This document shows, piece after piece, positions 35,661 through 44,606 of a stretch of DNA of 64,000 nucleotides. The notes beneath the pieces were generated by a model. That model was given only the letters and a program-made list of their open reading frames with translations. It was not told where the DNA came from and did not search any database. The DNA comes from Fibrella forsythiae (lineage in GTDB: Bacteria > Bacteroidota > Bacteroidia > Cytophagales > Spirosomataceae): contig NZ_JAFMYW010000006.1 of NCBI RefSeq assembly GCF_017353175.1, forward strand, positions 434,001 through 498,000. The letters run 5' to 3'. Each line of letters begins with the position of its first letter. Position 1 is the stretch's first letter. Position numbers and translations under genes: made by a program.

Positions 35661-36287
35661 ATGGTAGCCAAGCCGTTTTCCGATCTTACTACACACCTGC
35701 GCCAGCGTCTGAGCGAATCCTTACCGGGCGAGGCTGCGCATCGAAAAATGGCATCGTCGGCTCGTACTAAACTGGGAATCAGGCCCAATGAACGTACCCG
35801 GCGCAGCGCAGTCCTTATTCTTTTCTATCCGTACCAGAGCCAGATTTTTTTACCGCTCATTCTTCGCCCGCAGTATGACGGGGTGCATGCCGGTCAAATG
35901 GCCTTTCCGGGTGGCCGCGAAGAACGGACCGACCGCGACCTGACGCAGACAGCCTTACGGGAAGCGCAGGAAGAAATCGGCATTAAAGTACAGGACGTAA
36001 CGGTGTTGGGGCAGTTGACAGAGCTTTTCATTCCACCCAGCAATTTCTACGTGCAGCCTATCGTTGGTATGCTCAACTCCCGACCCGATTTCTATCCCGA
36101 CCCACGCGAAGTAGATGCTGTCATTGAAGTTAATCTGGCTACGCTGCTCGACGAAACCATTGTTGGCGACAGCCAGATTGAAGTCCGTGGCGTGATGGTT
36201 GATGCGCCTTTTTACCAAATTGAAGGCCACCGTGTCTGGGGTGCCACTGCCATGATGATCGCCGAGTTGCTGGAGGTGATGAAATAA
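35661..36287 (+). CDS. CoA-pyrophosphatase type Nudix hydrolase
   Basis: 208 aa from the ATG of MVAKPFSDLTTH; the frame is open 20 codons further upstream, but without similarity. RRSAVLILFYPYQSQIFLPL is followed by the Nudix region MAFPGGREERTDRDLTQTAL and REAQEEIGI. The segment HAGQMAFPGGR is the UPF0035-type motif specific to CoA pyrophosphatases (NudL-like), which split coenzyme A into 4'-phosphopantetheine and 3',5'-ADP. The C-terminus HRVWGATAMMIAELL also fits that group. Confidence 0.88.
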   Translation: MVAKPFSDLTTHLRQRLSESLPGEAAHRKMASSARTKLGIRPNERTRRSAVLILFYPYQSQIFLPLILRPQYDGVHAGQMAFPGGREERTDRDLTQTALREAQEEIGIKVQDVTVLGQLTELFIPPSNFYVQPIVGMLNSRPDFYPDPREVDAVIEVNLATLLDETIVGDSQIEVRGVMVDAPFYQIEGHRVWGATAMMIAELLEVMK

Positions 36288-36412
36288 CGCACTACAGACT
36301 GATTATCAACCCTTTAAATCGACATCACTCTGCTAGTTCTGACCCTACATGCTGCTACCAGCCAGATCGCGTAGCGAAGAGTCCCCCCCCCGGTGGCAAT
36401 CGACCGGTGAGT

Positions 36413-37003
36413 CTAGTTGATTAGCCAGCAGTTTACCGAAAAGCGATAATCTTTAAACGCAAGGTTGCTGCTTCTGACTGGGGCAACCGAATGGGGTGCC
36501 ACTGATGAGAAAACCACCAAACTATTGTTTTCAGGACTCAGTGCAACCGGCTCGTCAAGGCCCGGAAGAAAAGCAGCCGGGTACATAATCAGTTCACCGC
36601 CTTCGAATTGTTTGGGTTCGGAGAAAAAGTAGTAGACCGCCGTTACAACGCGCATATTCTGGACTATCGACTTATCATTGATGTCTATATGTGTTCTAAA
36701 ATGACCGCCCTCGCCGAATGCCGCGATGTTTAACTCGTACCTTCGCACGGCAAACGGAGCAACGCCTGCCGCCTTGAAAATAGCCGCCTAGTTGGTTGTT
36801 AGCGCCTCTTTGAACACATCGGCAAACTTGCCCATGCTGAAAAGTGAAGTAGACTGTTTGGCACTTTTGTCTACTTCTTTCCCATGGTTGACTTTCGACA
36901 CCTCAAACCTAAGTTCGTTCGCGATCACGTAGTCATACAACTCCTTGTGAAGGCCTTCCGGCAAAAAGTTATGGAACCGATGGTATGGAAATAATTTTGG
37001 CAT
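36413..37003 (-). pseudogene. 2OG-Fe(II) oxygenase (prolyl 4-hydroxylase-like), interrupted by an amber codon
   Basis: The frame starts MPKLFPYHRFHNFLPEGLHK and reads to EALTTN, where a TAG (36788-36790) occurs. It continues in the same frame with AAIFKAAGVAPFAVRRYELN, the Fe-binding HxD motif in GGHFRTHIDINDKSI, a beta core (VTAVYYFFSEPKQFEGGELI), the distal His in SSVAPHSVAPV and Arg in DYRFSVNCWLIN. Restored, it would be about 196 aa, a normal single-domain dioxygenase. The downstream part could restart at GTG 36748, but would lack the N-terminal fold. A run of nine C (36383-36391) lies just beyond the stop. Confidence 0.82.
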
Positions 37004-37077
37004 ACAAACAATGTTCTGTTAGCTGCCAGCCACCTTCACGTCATCCGCATTTGGCTGGCAGACAGACGAAACTGCCG

Positions 37078-38088
37078 TTATTTCGCGTCGAACAGCCGGC
37101 GAATGACATCTTGCTGGTTTTTGACCAGAATACCCCGGTCGGGCGATTCGGCCAGTAGCGTATTGAGCGGGTAATAGTTATGCTGGGCGTAGCTGTCGGC
37201 ATATACTTCGAAGCGTTGACGCGACAACAGGTTGGCTGCTCCCGTACGCTGCCGGTACTGGCGCAGGGCACTCAGATCAATATCGGCGTTGGCTACCATA
37301 CTTTCACCATAGCCTGCCTCTGCCAGAACCAGCCCTTTGTAATCAATCACCCTTGAACCCGCATCGGTTGACCCGAAGGGTACGGAAATCCCCGACAAAC
37401 CTGCTGAGTTGGCCGATACAACGTACCCCGTGTTCTCGATGGCCCGGGCCATTTTGCCCACATTCTTCTGCGTCAGCAGTGGGCTGCCGATTTCGGAGGT
37501 GGAATGCAGGAAAATCTCGGCCCCCCGCATGGTCAGGCAACGCGCCACTTCCGGAAACAGGATATCGTCGGATGCGATGCATGCCAGGTTACCGATGTTC
37601 GTTTTGGCAACGGGGAATATCGAATCGTAGCCGTATGCTTCTAAGTAATAAGCCCAAACGTCGGGCGGCGTTGGACTCGATATTGAATTCAGCCGGCGAT
37701 AGCGCAGAATAACGTCGCCGCTGGGGTTAAGAATAAAGCTGGTCTGGAAATACAGATCAGGGAAGAAGGGATCCTGCTCGTAGGCGTTTCCTGAGAAATA
37801 AATCTTATGTTTTTGAACCATAGCCCCCAGCGCCTCATAAATGCGTCCGTCGAGTTCCAGGGCTGCTTTGTCGCGCCATTCTACCAGGCTCTCGCCAATG
37901 GGGTAGCCCGTCAGAAAATATTCGGGAACAACAACCAGCAGCGTATCGCGACCAGCCACGGTGATCGACGCTTCTATTTGCGCGTCGATCCGGTTTATCG
38001 AGGCCAGCATGATCGCCTCGGCTTCGTCGCGGGTGGTGGCATTATTTACGGTTTGACAGGTTAACTGAAGCGCTAGAGCTTTGTACAT
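37078..38088 (-). CDS. Nitrilase-superfamily carbon-nitrogen hydrolase, Lys position replaced by Arg
   Basis: 336 aa from MYKALALQLTCQTVNN. The catalytic Glu is in LLVVVPEYFLTGYPIGESL and the Cys in IGNLACIASDDILFPEVARC. In the segment that normally carries the catalytic Lys (YRK in amidases) this protein reads DVILRYRRLNSISSP, with Arg at that place. The C-terminal AIENTGYVVSANSAGLSG fits the superfamily. Nitrilase-type enzymes hydrolyse amides, nitriles or carbamoyl groups in the cytosol; the substrate here is unknown. Divergent from kynU with a 182-bp gap. Confidence 0.83.
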   Translation of the reverse strand: MYKALALQLTCQTVNNATTRDEAEAIMLASINRIDAQIEASITVAGRDTLLVVVPEYFLTGYPIGESLVEWRDKAALELDGRIYEALGAMVQKHKIYFSGNAYEQDPFFPDLYFQTSFILNPSGDVILRYRRLNSISSPTPPDVWAYYLEAYGYDSIFPVAKTNIGNLACIASDDILFPEVARCLTMRGAEIFLHSTSEIGSPLLTQKNVGKMARAIENTGYVVSANSAGLSGISVPFGSTDAGSRVIDYKGLVLAEAGYGESMVANADIDLSALRQYRQRTGAANLLSRQRFEVYADSYAQHNYYPLNTLLAESPDRGILVKNQQDVIRRLFDAK

Positions 38089-38270
38089 AAGTTGATAAAA
38101 TGAAACTGGTAGCGTGTATGGTGATTGTAAACAGGTACGTTGCGTATCATGATGAACGGGCAACCGGGTTGGTATGAATGGCCCGGTTTACTGATTCACT
38201 GGATAAGGTTCGTGCATGTTCATGGGCCAAATTACAAAGATCGACCTGATTTCTGCGTTAACTTTCCGGT

Positions 38271-39542
38271 ATGAACTTCGTCAATGACCGCGACTTTGCC
38301 CGCCAGCTCGATCAGGTCGATCCGCTTCGCGAGTACCGCCATCAGTTTCACATTCCGCAGCGAAACGGGCAGCCGCTCATCTACTTCTGTGGTAACTCAC
38401 TGGGTCTTCAGCCTAAAGCCGCCCGCACCGCGCTCGACCGTGAACTAACTGTTTGGCAACACCTGGCCGTTGAGGGCTGGTTTGATCAGGACACTACGCT
38501 GCAGAATGAACCGTGGCTGGCAATTCATGAGCGAAGTAAGCCTGCCCTGGCCCATATTGTGGGAGCTACCGAAGCGGAGGTATGCGCCATGAACAATTTA
38601 ACGGTAAACATGCATTTGTTGCTGACGTCGTTCTACCGGCCAACGGCGACCAGAAACCGGATTTTGACCATCAGCGGTGATTTCCCCTCCGATCAGTATG
38701 CGCTTGAGACGCACATTCGCAGTAGAGGTCTCGATCCGGCCAAGGTATTGATTGAAGTAACTCCGCATGCAGGCGAAGACACCTGGCGAATGGCGACCAT
38801 ACTGGCGGCCATTGAGCAACATGCCGATGACCTGGCGCTGGTGCTTCTGAGCGGCGTTCACTACTACACCGGACAAGCCTTTGATATGGCGTCTGTTGCC
38901 CGTCTGGCACAGCAGCACAACGTACCCGTGGGATTCGATCTGGCTCACGCCGTAGGCAACGTACCCCTTCACCTCCACGACTGGGGCGTTGATTTTGCGT
39001 TCTGGTGTTCCTACAAATACCTTAATTCCGGTCCAGGCGGGGTTGCGGGTCTGTTTGTGCACGAAAAGCACCATGCCGACACCAACGTACCCAGGCTTGC
39101 GGGCTGGTGGGGGTATGATCAGTCGCGACGGTTCGAGATGACCAAAGGATTTGTGGCAATGCCCGGTGCCGACGGCTGGCAGGTCAGTACGCCAACGGTA
39201 TTGGCCATGGCCGTTCATACGGCCGCCGTTCAGCTCACGGCCGAGGCCAGCATGCCGACACTACGCCTGAAAAGCGAGCGGCTAACGGCGTACCTGCATT
39301 TTCTGGTGCGCGATCTGGTACAGGTTATCACGCCCGATGACCCTGCTCAACGAGGTTGCCAGCTGTCGTTGCTGATTCCGGCCAACGGGAAAACTGTTTT
39401 CGGGCAGCTGACCGAAGAAGGAATTATTGGCGACTGGCGCGAACCCAACTGTATCAGGCTGGCCCCTACTCCACTCTACAATACATTCGAGGAGGTCTGG
39501 CAGGTAGGTAATGCATTAAGCAGGCTGCTCACTATCGGATAA
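38271..39542 (+). CDS. kynU: Kynureninase
   Basis: 423 aa, normal length. The N-terminus DPLREYRHQFHIPQRNGQPL and IYFCGNSLGLQPKAARTALD are typical. The PLP-binding Lys is in DFAFWCSYKYLNSGPGGVAG, preceded by the Asp of VGFDLAHAVGNVPLHLHDWG that holds the pyridine nitrogen. KynU hydrolyses kynurenine to anthranilate and alanine in tryptophan catabolism or NAD synthesis. No other kyn genes are adjacent. Its 3' end overlaps the convergent TetR-type regulator by 27 bp. Confidence 0.95.
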   Translation: MNFVNDRDFARQLDQVDPLREYRHQFHIPQRNGQPLIYFCGNSLGLQPKAARTALDRELTVWQHLAVEGWFDQDTTLQNEPWLAIHERSKPALAHIVGATEAEVCAMNNLTVNMHLLLTSFYRPTATRNRILTISGDFPSDQYALETHIRSRGLDPAKVLIEVTPHAGEDTWRMATILAAIEQHADDLALVLLSGVHYYTGQAFDMASVARLAQQHNVPVGFDLAHAVGNVPLHLHDWGVDFAFWCSYKYLNSGPGGVAGLFVHEKHHADTNVPRLAGWWGYDQSRRFEMTKGFVAMPGADGWQVSTPTVLAMAVHTAAVQLTAEASMPTLRLKSERLTAYLHFLVRDLVQVITPDDPAQRGCQLSLLIPANGKTVFGQLTEEGIIGDWREPNCIRLAPTPLYNTFEEVWQVGNALSRLLTIG

Positions 39543-40184
39543 TGTCACTACGGGCAGTACGTCGTGGCCCAGCCGTTCTTTTGTGGCGAGCGAAACGCCG
39601 TAAAAAATTCGTTCAATAGCGGCTTCGATCTCGTTCCAGCCGGCATCGGTACCCATGTCGATCCCCATTACGGTTCGTTTGTCGTGTGCCATGAACGTTA
39701 GCATGGTCATGCCGCTGATAATGATGGCGGCAAATGACCGACCGTATTTGCTTTGGATGAGTTCGCCCAGTTTTTCAATCATGACCCGAATCTGTTCTTC
39801 TTTCTGAAAGGCCACCAGGTTAGTCGCGCCATTCTGGTTGTTTATCAGATCATTACGCAGAAATTCCTGCGCCTGGGGGTTCGTTCGCAGCAACCGAAAT
39901 TCAGCAAGAATGAAGTTAGAACAGGCCTGAAAAAACTCGTCGAGCGTGGCTCCGCTCAGCTTTTCCAAATCAATCGGTGGGGCAGTAACCACTGGCTGGT
40001 ATTTCTGATAATACGCATTGATCAGGCCATCGAGCCCACCGAAATAGCGATATATCAAAATCTTATTAACCCGGGCTCGTTGCGACACCCGGTTGATGCG
40101 AACCTGCTCAAATCCGCCCTCAATAACTAGTTCATGGACTGCATCAATCAATCGTTGTTCAGTCCGCACCCGATCGCGCGTCAT
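39516..40184 (-). CDS. TetR/AcrR-family transcriptional regulator
   Basis: 222 aa from the ATG of MTRDRVRTEQRLIDAVHELV; a longer frame upstream has no similarity. The HTH reads GFEQVRINRVSQRARVNKIL followed by IYRYFGGLDGLINAYYQKYQ. The C-terminal ligand-binding domain is helical (EFFQACSNFILAEFRLLRTN, IRVMIEKLGELIQSKYGRSF). It overlaps the end of kynU on the opposite strand, but no operator was identified, so its targets are unknown. Confidence 0.88.
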   Translation of the reverse strand: MTRDRVRTEQRLIDAVHELVIEGGFEQVRINRVSQRARVNKILIYRYFGGLDGLINAYYQKYQPVVTAPPIDLEKLSGATLDEFFQACSNFILAEFRLLRTNPQAQEFLRNDLINNQNGATNLVAFQKEEQIRVMIEKLGELIQSKYGRSFAAIIISGMTMLTFMAHDKRTVMGIDMGTDAGWNEIEAAIERIFYGVSLATKERLGHDVLPVVTLSDSEQPA

Positions 40185-40274
40185 ATCGGAAAAGCCAATG
40201 TGTAACTGAATTCTACAAGCTATAAACTCAGCACCAGCACGGCTCAAACATAACACTAACGTGAATGTAACCTG

Positions 40275-41207
40275 CTATTTGTTTATGAAACGGACATTAC
40301 GAACCATTCCTTCACACTTTGTGCGTTTCATTGGTGATCGCTTTGCCAGTTCACGAAATACCTCCTCGGTGATTTCTTCCCAATCGGTTTTGGTCATAGC
40401 CGCCAATTCGGGAGATAACGCAAAGGCGGGTGTCTGATGTGGTTTGGCAAAACGGTTCCACGGGCACACATCCTGACAGATATCGCAGCCGAATATCCAG
40501 TTCTCGAATTTACCTTTCACTTCCTGCGGAATGGCCTCTTTCAGTTCGATAGTGAAATAGGAAATACAACGACTACCGTCTACTACATACGGCGCCACGA
40601 TGGCGTCTGTCGGGCAGGCGTCGATGCAGCGGGTGCAGGTGCCGCAATGGTCGGTAGTGGGGCCATCGGGGTCGAGGTCCAGATCGAGAATCAGCTCGCC
40701 GATGAAGAAGAAGCTGCCCATTTTCCGATTCAGCAGATTACTGTGCTTTCCCACCCAGCCTAACCCTGACTTCGCCGCCCAGGCTTTATCCATCACCGGC
40801 GCTGAATCAACAAAGGCGCGCCCACCTACCTCACCAATTTCAGCATGAATGAAGTGTAACAGGTCTTTCAGTTTGTCTTTCAGCACGAAATGATAATCGG
40901 TACCATAGGCGTATTTCGAGATCTTGTAGTCGTCGGCTCCCTCGGGCAGGCGATTATCGGGGTCATCGCCGGGGTAATAATTCAGGAGAACCGACACCAC
41001 CGATTTGGCGTCGTCGACTAGCAGGCGCGGATCAAGGCGTTTATCGAAGTGGTTGGCCATATAGCCCATTTGCCCGTGCATGTTCCGGGTCAGCCACGCT
41101 TCCAGGCGGGGGGCTTCATCGGCCAGAAAATCGGCTTTGGCAATTCCGCAAAAATCAAACCCCAGTTCCAGGGCTTTGGCTTTGATCTTTTGCGCGTTGG
41201 TCATCAT
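40275..41207 (-). CDS. queG: Epoxyqueuosine reductase
   Basis: About 310 aa from [20 protein letters not shown]. The cobalamin-binding N-terminal domain contains [20 protein letters not shown] and [20 protein letters not shown]. Two [4Fe-4S] clusters are bound by [16 protein letters not shown] and [31 protein letters not shown] with GKHSNLL is the substrate region. QueG reduces epoxyqueuosine to queuosine at the tRNA wobble base and uses B12, like metH in this window. An exact iterated 10-mer lies 43 bp upstream of the start (41250-41259). Confidence 0.95.
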   Translation of the reverse strand: MMTNAQKIKAKALELGFDFCGIAKADFLADEAPRLEAWLTRNMHGQMGYMANHFDKRLDPRLLVDDAKSVVSVLLNYYPGDDPDNRLPEGADDYKISKYAYGTDYHFVLKDKLKDLLHFIHAEIGEVGGRAFVDSAPVMDKAWAAKSGLGWVGKHSNLLNRKMGSFFFIGELILDLDLDPDGPTTDHCGTCTRCIDACPTDAIVAPYVVDGSRCISYFTIELKEAIPQEVKGKFENWIFGCDICQDVCPWNRFAKPHQTPAFALSPELAAMTKTDWEEITEEVFRELAKRSPMKRTKCEGMVRNVRFINK

Positions 41208-41387
41208 ATGCCTATAAGGTTTTGCAGACCGGATAGGTTTCGGGGCAGTCAGGTACGTTGCCATAAGCAGTGTCTGGCTGGTCGGCAGTAGTTTGGTACC
41301 AAAATAAGATTTGCTCCTGTTGGCACTGGCTTCTGGTCATAAACCGTAGCTTTAGCCCGTTGTGTATCTTACCAGAACTGTTTATTC

Positions 41388-42263
41388 ATGATCCGGTCCA
41401 TGCGCTTTTTGCCATTGTCACTATGCTGCTTACTCACTGTTTCAGGGGCCTGCCAGACGATACCAGGTACGTCTGCTGATTCACTTCGACTGCTCAATCG
41501 ACCTGCGGCAATTCAGTTCCGGCGTGGCCTTGAGTGGCAATCCGTGCGGCTGGATACCCTGTTTGGCTCTCCTCAGAACATCAATATCCTTCGCCTGCGG
41601 CCCGGGAAATGGCGATTGGCGTTCGGCTCAGCCGGTGACAGCCTACGCACAACCAGCCGACTTGGCCGGGAGAAACAGGCTACAGCAGCCCTCAATGGCA
41701 CATTTTTCAGCTTTAAAGGCGGCTCTGTTGATCACATCAAGATTGATGGCTACGTACTTGACACCACCCGGTATACACCCGGCAAGAAACTGGAAGAGCA
41801 TCGGCAGGCGGCCATTGTGCTGACCAAACGGGGAAAGGCAGCCATTGTTTTTGGCGGCGCCGATAACCCACGTTGGGCCAGCGAACGCCCCGAGCCTAAC
41901 GTGATGGTGACGGGTCCGCTTTTGCTAAAAGGAAACAAACGTGCGCCGCTACAGCCCAACGCGTTCAATGATAACCGCCACCCACGTACCTGCTTCTGCC
42001 TCACCAATGATCGGCATGTGCTGCTGATTACGGCCGATGGTCGTCACAAGAACGCAGCGGGCTTCAGCCTCCCTGAATTAACTACGGTTTTGCGCTGGCT
42101 TGGGTGCCGCGATGCCATCAACCTGGATGGTGGTGGGTCAACAACGCTCTGGCTATCAGGCCAGCCCGATAATGGCGTGGTCAACTATCCGTCCGACAGT
42201 AAACAGTGGATCCATACCGGCGAACGTCCCGTGAGCAATGTGTTACTAGTGCATCCGCGTTGA
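41388..42263 (+). CDS. Phosphodiester glycosidase (NAGPA/DUF2233) family lipoprotein
   Basis: 291 aa; an internal ATG at 41400 may be the start. The signal RFLPLSLCCLLTVSGACQ has a lipobox SGAC. The NAGPA domain shows LNGTFFSFKGGSVDHIKIDG, ERPEPNVMVTGPLLLKGN, RHPRTCFCLTNDRHVLLITA and the signature RDAINLDGGGSTTLWLSG. NAGPA removes GlcNAc from phosphodiesters in lysosomal enzymes; bacterial members probably cleave glycosyl phosphodiesters of envelope or teichoic-type polymers. The gene is monocistronic between queG and a kinase. Confidence 0.88.
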   Translation: MIRSMRFLPLSLCCLLTVSGACQTIPGTSADSLRLLNRPAAIQFRRGLEWQSVRLDTLFGSPQNINILRLRPGKWRLAFGSAGDSLRTTSRLGREKQATAALNGTFFSFKGGSVDHIKIDGYVLDTTRYTPGKKLEEHRQAAIVLTKRGKAAIVFGGADNPRWASERPEPNVMVTGPLLLKGNKRAPLQPNAFNDNRHPRTCFCLTNDRHVLLITADGRHKNAAGFSLPELTTVLRWLGCRDAINLDGGGSTTLWLSGQPDNGVVNYPSDSKQWIHTGERPVSNVLLVHPR

Positions 42264-42479
42264 TTGGCTGCCCTTTGCCTGCTGCCCAACACGAGCAGTG
42301 CCACCTTACCTTAACGTACCTGGAGAAACGAGGAATCAGGTCAGACCACACCCTTGGCCCTTTAACAACCACCAATTATATACTTATTACATAGATAAAA
42401 TATATAATTATGTTATCCTGGCCTGGTACGTCGGTGGTTTCCCTTATATTACCTATGTTACTCAATTCCACATAACGTA

Positions 42480-43736
42480 ATGGCTGCCAAGAAGAAGGAC
42501 TATCAGGATCAGATCGACCAGTTGGTTGATCATTTACACCTTCGTCGGGAATCGATCCTGAATCACTGGCGGACCTTATGCGGCGACGACCAGACGTTGA
42601 GCACCCGAACCAGCTTTTCACGGGAGGAATTTTATGATCAGGTGCCGGCTCTTCTAAACATCCTGGCGCAACGCCTTCAACGCAAAAAAGTAGAGAGTGA
42701 CCCGGTTGAACAGGCAGGTCTGCATGGGCTGCACCGATGGCAGCGGGGCTATTTGCTCAACGAGTTGCTCACTGAATTAGACTTGCTTTATAAAGTTCTT
42801 ATCGAAGAATTTCAGGTCTACGTTGAGCTTCACCCCGATTTTGGGGCCGATGCTGTTGCTGAGGTGTATGGGCAACTCTATCAGATCAGCCGGGATACAA
42901 ATATAGGTAGTGTCATGTATTACGATGAGCTACGCCAGACGAGTGCAGCTGAGCAGGTTGGCAATCTGCAACGTGCGCTCGACAGCATCAACCAACTGAT
43001 CGAACACCGAAGTGAATACCTGCAAACGGTTTCGCACGATCTGCGGTCAAATTTTGGCGTTCTACTGGGCGTAACTGACCTGCTGACGTTCCCTACCACT
43101 AAAAAAGAGCAGGCTAACCTGATTAACATGCTGAATCGCAACCTGCTGTCTATTCGGGATATGCTGTTTCAGTTAACCGATTTCGCGCGTATCGAAGCCA
43201 ATCATGAACAGGTGAATACCCAAAAGTTCGATGTCAGTACGCTGCTGCGTGATACCGTGTTGAATGCCCAATCGGTGGCGGAAAAACACAATCTGGAACT
43301 ACGGGCAGACGGCCCTTCCCTGGTGATAAAAAGCGATCGACTTAAAATCCTGCGCATTCTTCAGAACTTACTGTTCAACGCCTTGAAGTATACCAAGTCC
43401 GGATCCATTTATGTGTCGTGGGCCCAGGAGAATGATACCCGATGGATCATGAGCGTTCAGGATTCGGGGCCGGGCCTGACGAGTGGGCCCGCCGCCCTAC
43501 TGGCTAACCAGCTACGGCCATTGGCCCAACTCACCAGTACGCATCAGTCTGAAGGCCCAACCGCCTACCCCAGTCAGCAAGCTCCGGATACGCTGTCAGA
43601 GAGGCCCAGTGAGAATCTTGGCCTGTTCATTGTCAAGAAGTTTTGTGATCTGCTCAAAGCAAGCATGGATATCGAAACCGCTCCGGGTCAGGGAACACTC
43701 ATCCGGATTCGTTTATTGATCGACCAATCGCAATAG
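42480..43736 (+). CDS. Cytosolic sensor histidine kinase with RsbRD_N-like N-terminus
   Basis: 418 aa, without membrane segments. The N-terminal helical region (HLHLRRESILNHWRTLCGDD, GLHGLHRWQRGYLLNELLTE) resembles the RsbRD_N/globin-like sensing domain. The HisKA box reads YLQTVSHDLRSNFGVLLGVT. The HATPase has LQNLLFNALKYTKSG, VQDSGPGLTSGP and a C-terminal SENLGLFIVKKFCDLLKASM. The region between the G1 and G2 boxes carries a long low-similarity insertion (TSTHQSEGPTAYPSQQ). No response regulator is adjacent, so it is an orphan kinase. Confidence 0.87.
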   Translation: MAAKKKDYQDQIDQLVDHLHLRRESILNHWRTLCGDDQTLSTRTSFSREEFYDQVPALLNILAQRLQRKKVESDPVEQAGLHGLHRWQRGYLLNELLTELDLLYKVLIEEFQVYVELHPDFGADAVAEVYGQLYQISRDTNIGSVMYYDELRQTSAAEQVGNLQRALDSINQLIEHRSEYLQTVSHDLRSNFGVLLGVTDLLTFPTTKKEQANLINMLNRNLLSIRDMLFQLTDFARIEANHEQVNTQKFDVSTLLRDTVLNAQSVAEKHNLELRADGPSLVIKSDRLKILRILQNLLFNALKYTKSGSIYVSWAQENDTRWIMSVQDSGPGLTSGPAALLANQLRPLAQLTSTHQSEGPTAYPSQQAPDTLSERPSENLGLFIVKKFCDLLKASMDIETAPGQGTLIRIRLLIDQSQ

Positions 43737-43784
43737 GTGATTTGACCCGGCATTTACGCTGATATCAGACGTGGCGTTGGTGCT

Positions 43785-44201
43785 TTACCGTTCAGACGTA
43801 GTTAATACGACCTGCCCGGTAGGATACTGCACATCGATATTATCTTCGGCTGAAATAAAAATTCGGGTTGGTTCGGTTACCGATGTAGTACTAAGACTTC
43901 CCTTCAGGGCTTTCGAAAACAGGCCGGTCGCGGGGTTGATCTGACCTACTTTTTGAGCCGCCTTGCGGTCGGTCTCCATCCAGACAACGTACGTTTCCTT
44001 AGATGGGCTCAGTCGTTGCGGTTTGGCCAGATTCAGCACGTTTATGGTTATGCCATAGTTCGAATTTCTGTCTTTCTTTACCTCAACCTGGCCAGTAGCA
44101 GCTGGCACTATGGTCGAGGGCATAAAGCTCATCTTTTGGGCACAGGCGCTTACAACCACTGTTATGATGAGAATAGCGGATAGCGACTTTATAGTTTTCA
44201 T
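43785..44201 (-). CDS. Small lipoprotein, unknown function
   Basis: 138 aa from MKTIKSLSAILIITVV; an ATG three codons upstream is possible. The lipobox is VVSAC. The mature part is predicted all-beta: GQVEVKKDRNSNYGITINVL, KETYVVWMETDRKAAQKVGQ, TEPTRIFISAEDNIDVQYPT. The pattern recalls anti-sigma-linked or immunoglobulin-like lipoproteins, but I do not recognise a family. It lies between a histidine kinase and a short HMA-like gene without overlap. Confidence 0.65.
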   Translation of the reverse strand: MKTIKSLSAILIITVVVSACAQKMSFMPSTIVPAATGQVEVKKDRNSNYGITINVLNLAKPQRLSPSKETYVVWMETDRKAAQKVGQINPATGLFSKALKGSLSTTSVTEPTRIFISAEDNIDVQYPTGQVVLTTSER

Positions 44202-44286
44202 ACGTTTCATAGGTTAGTTATATAGGAACCCCGCTCCGGTCTAACTGATTATACATTTTGAGCCTAAGCCCGGAAAACAGAGGCGG

Positions 44287-44511
44287 TCAAACCGGTTTGT
44301 CGATAAGGTCGGCCTGAAAGCCTGCCTTCATTATTGCCTGTTTCACCAGATCGGCTATTCGATTATCGGTTGTTTGCACCGTCAGCAGGTTGTCTGGACT
44401 GGTTGTATCCACATTCCACCCATCTACCTGCTCAATGGCATTCAGGTTCAGTGTAACGGCTTCAATGTCGTTGCCGGAAGTGAGGTTTGTCTTGAAATTC
44501 AGGGTTTCCAT
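44287..44511 (-). CDS. HMA-like small protein without the metal-binding CxxC
   Basis: 74 aa from METLNFKTNLTSGNDIEAVT. The length and the pattern (first strand, helix, LNAIEQVDGWNVDTTSPDNL, LTVQTTDNRIADLVKQAIMK, AGFQADLI) match the ferredoxin-like fold of heavy-metal-associated domains such as CopZ. The position of the CxxC motif is occupied by SGNDIEA, so metal chelation of the usual kind is not possible. It lies 95 bp downstream of the antiporter gene on the same strand. It may be a non-metal-binding HMA relative; confidence in the fold is moderate. Confidence 0.6.
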   Translation of the reverse strand: METLNFKTNLTSGNDIEAVTLNLNAIEQVDGWNVDTTSPDNLLTVQTTDNRIADLVKQAIMKAGFQADLIDKPV

Positions 44512-44606
44512 ACGTCGTTTGTGATTCGTTCTATTTATCAACTGGAAAAGAAGAAAACTGTCCCGAAAATGAAAGCTGCTGGCCTTCCAATTGAGCCATT
44601 TCACGG

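Noticed and set aside
36383-36391. Run of nine C as a phase-variation tract
   Set aside because: It lies beyond the stop of the broken oxygenase gene and not in a reading frame or promoter that it could switch.
931-37003. Stop-codon recoding (TAG read as an amino acid)
   Set aside because: Several intact genes here end in TAG at their normal family length, and no suppressor tRNA is seen.
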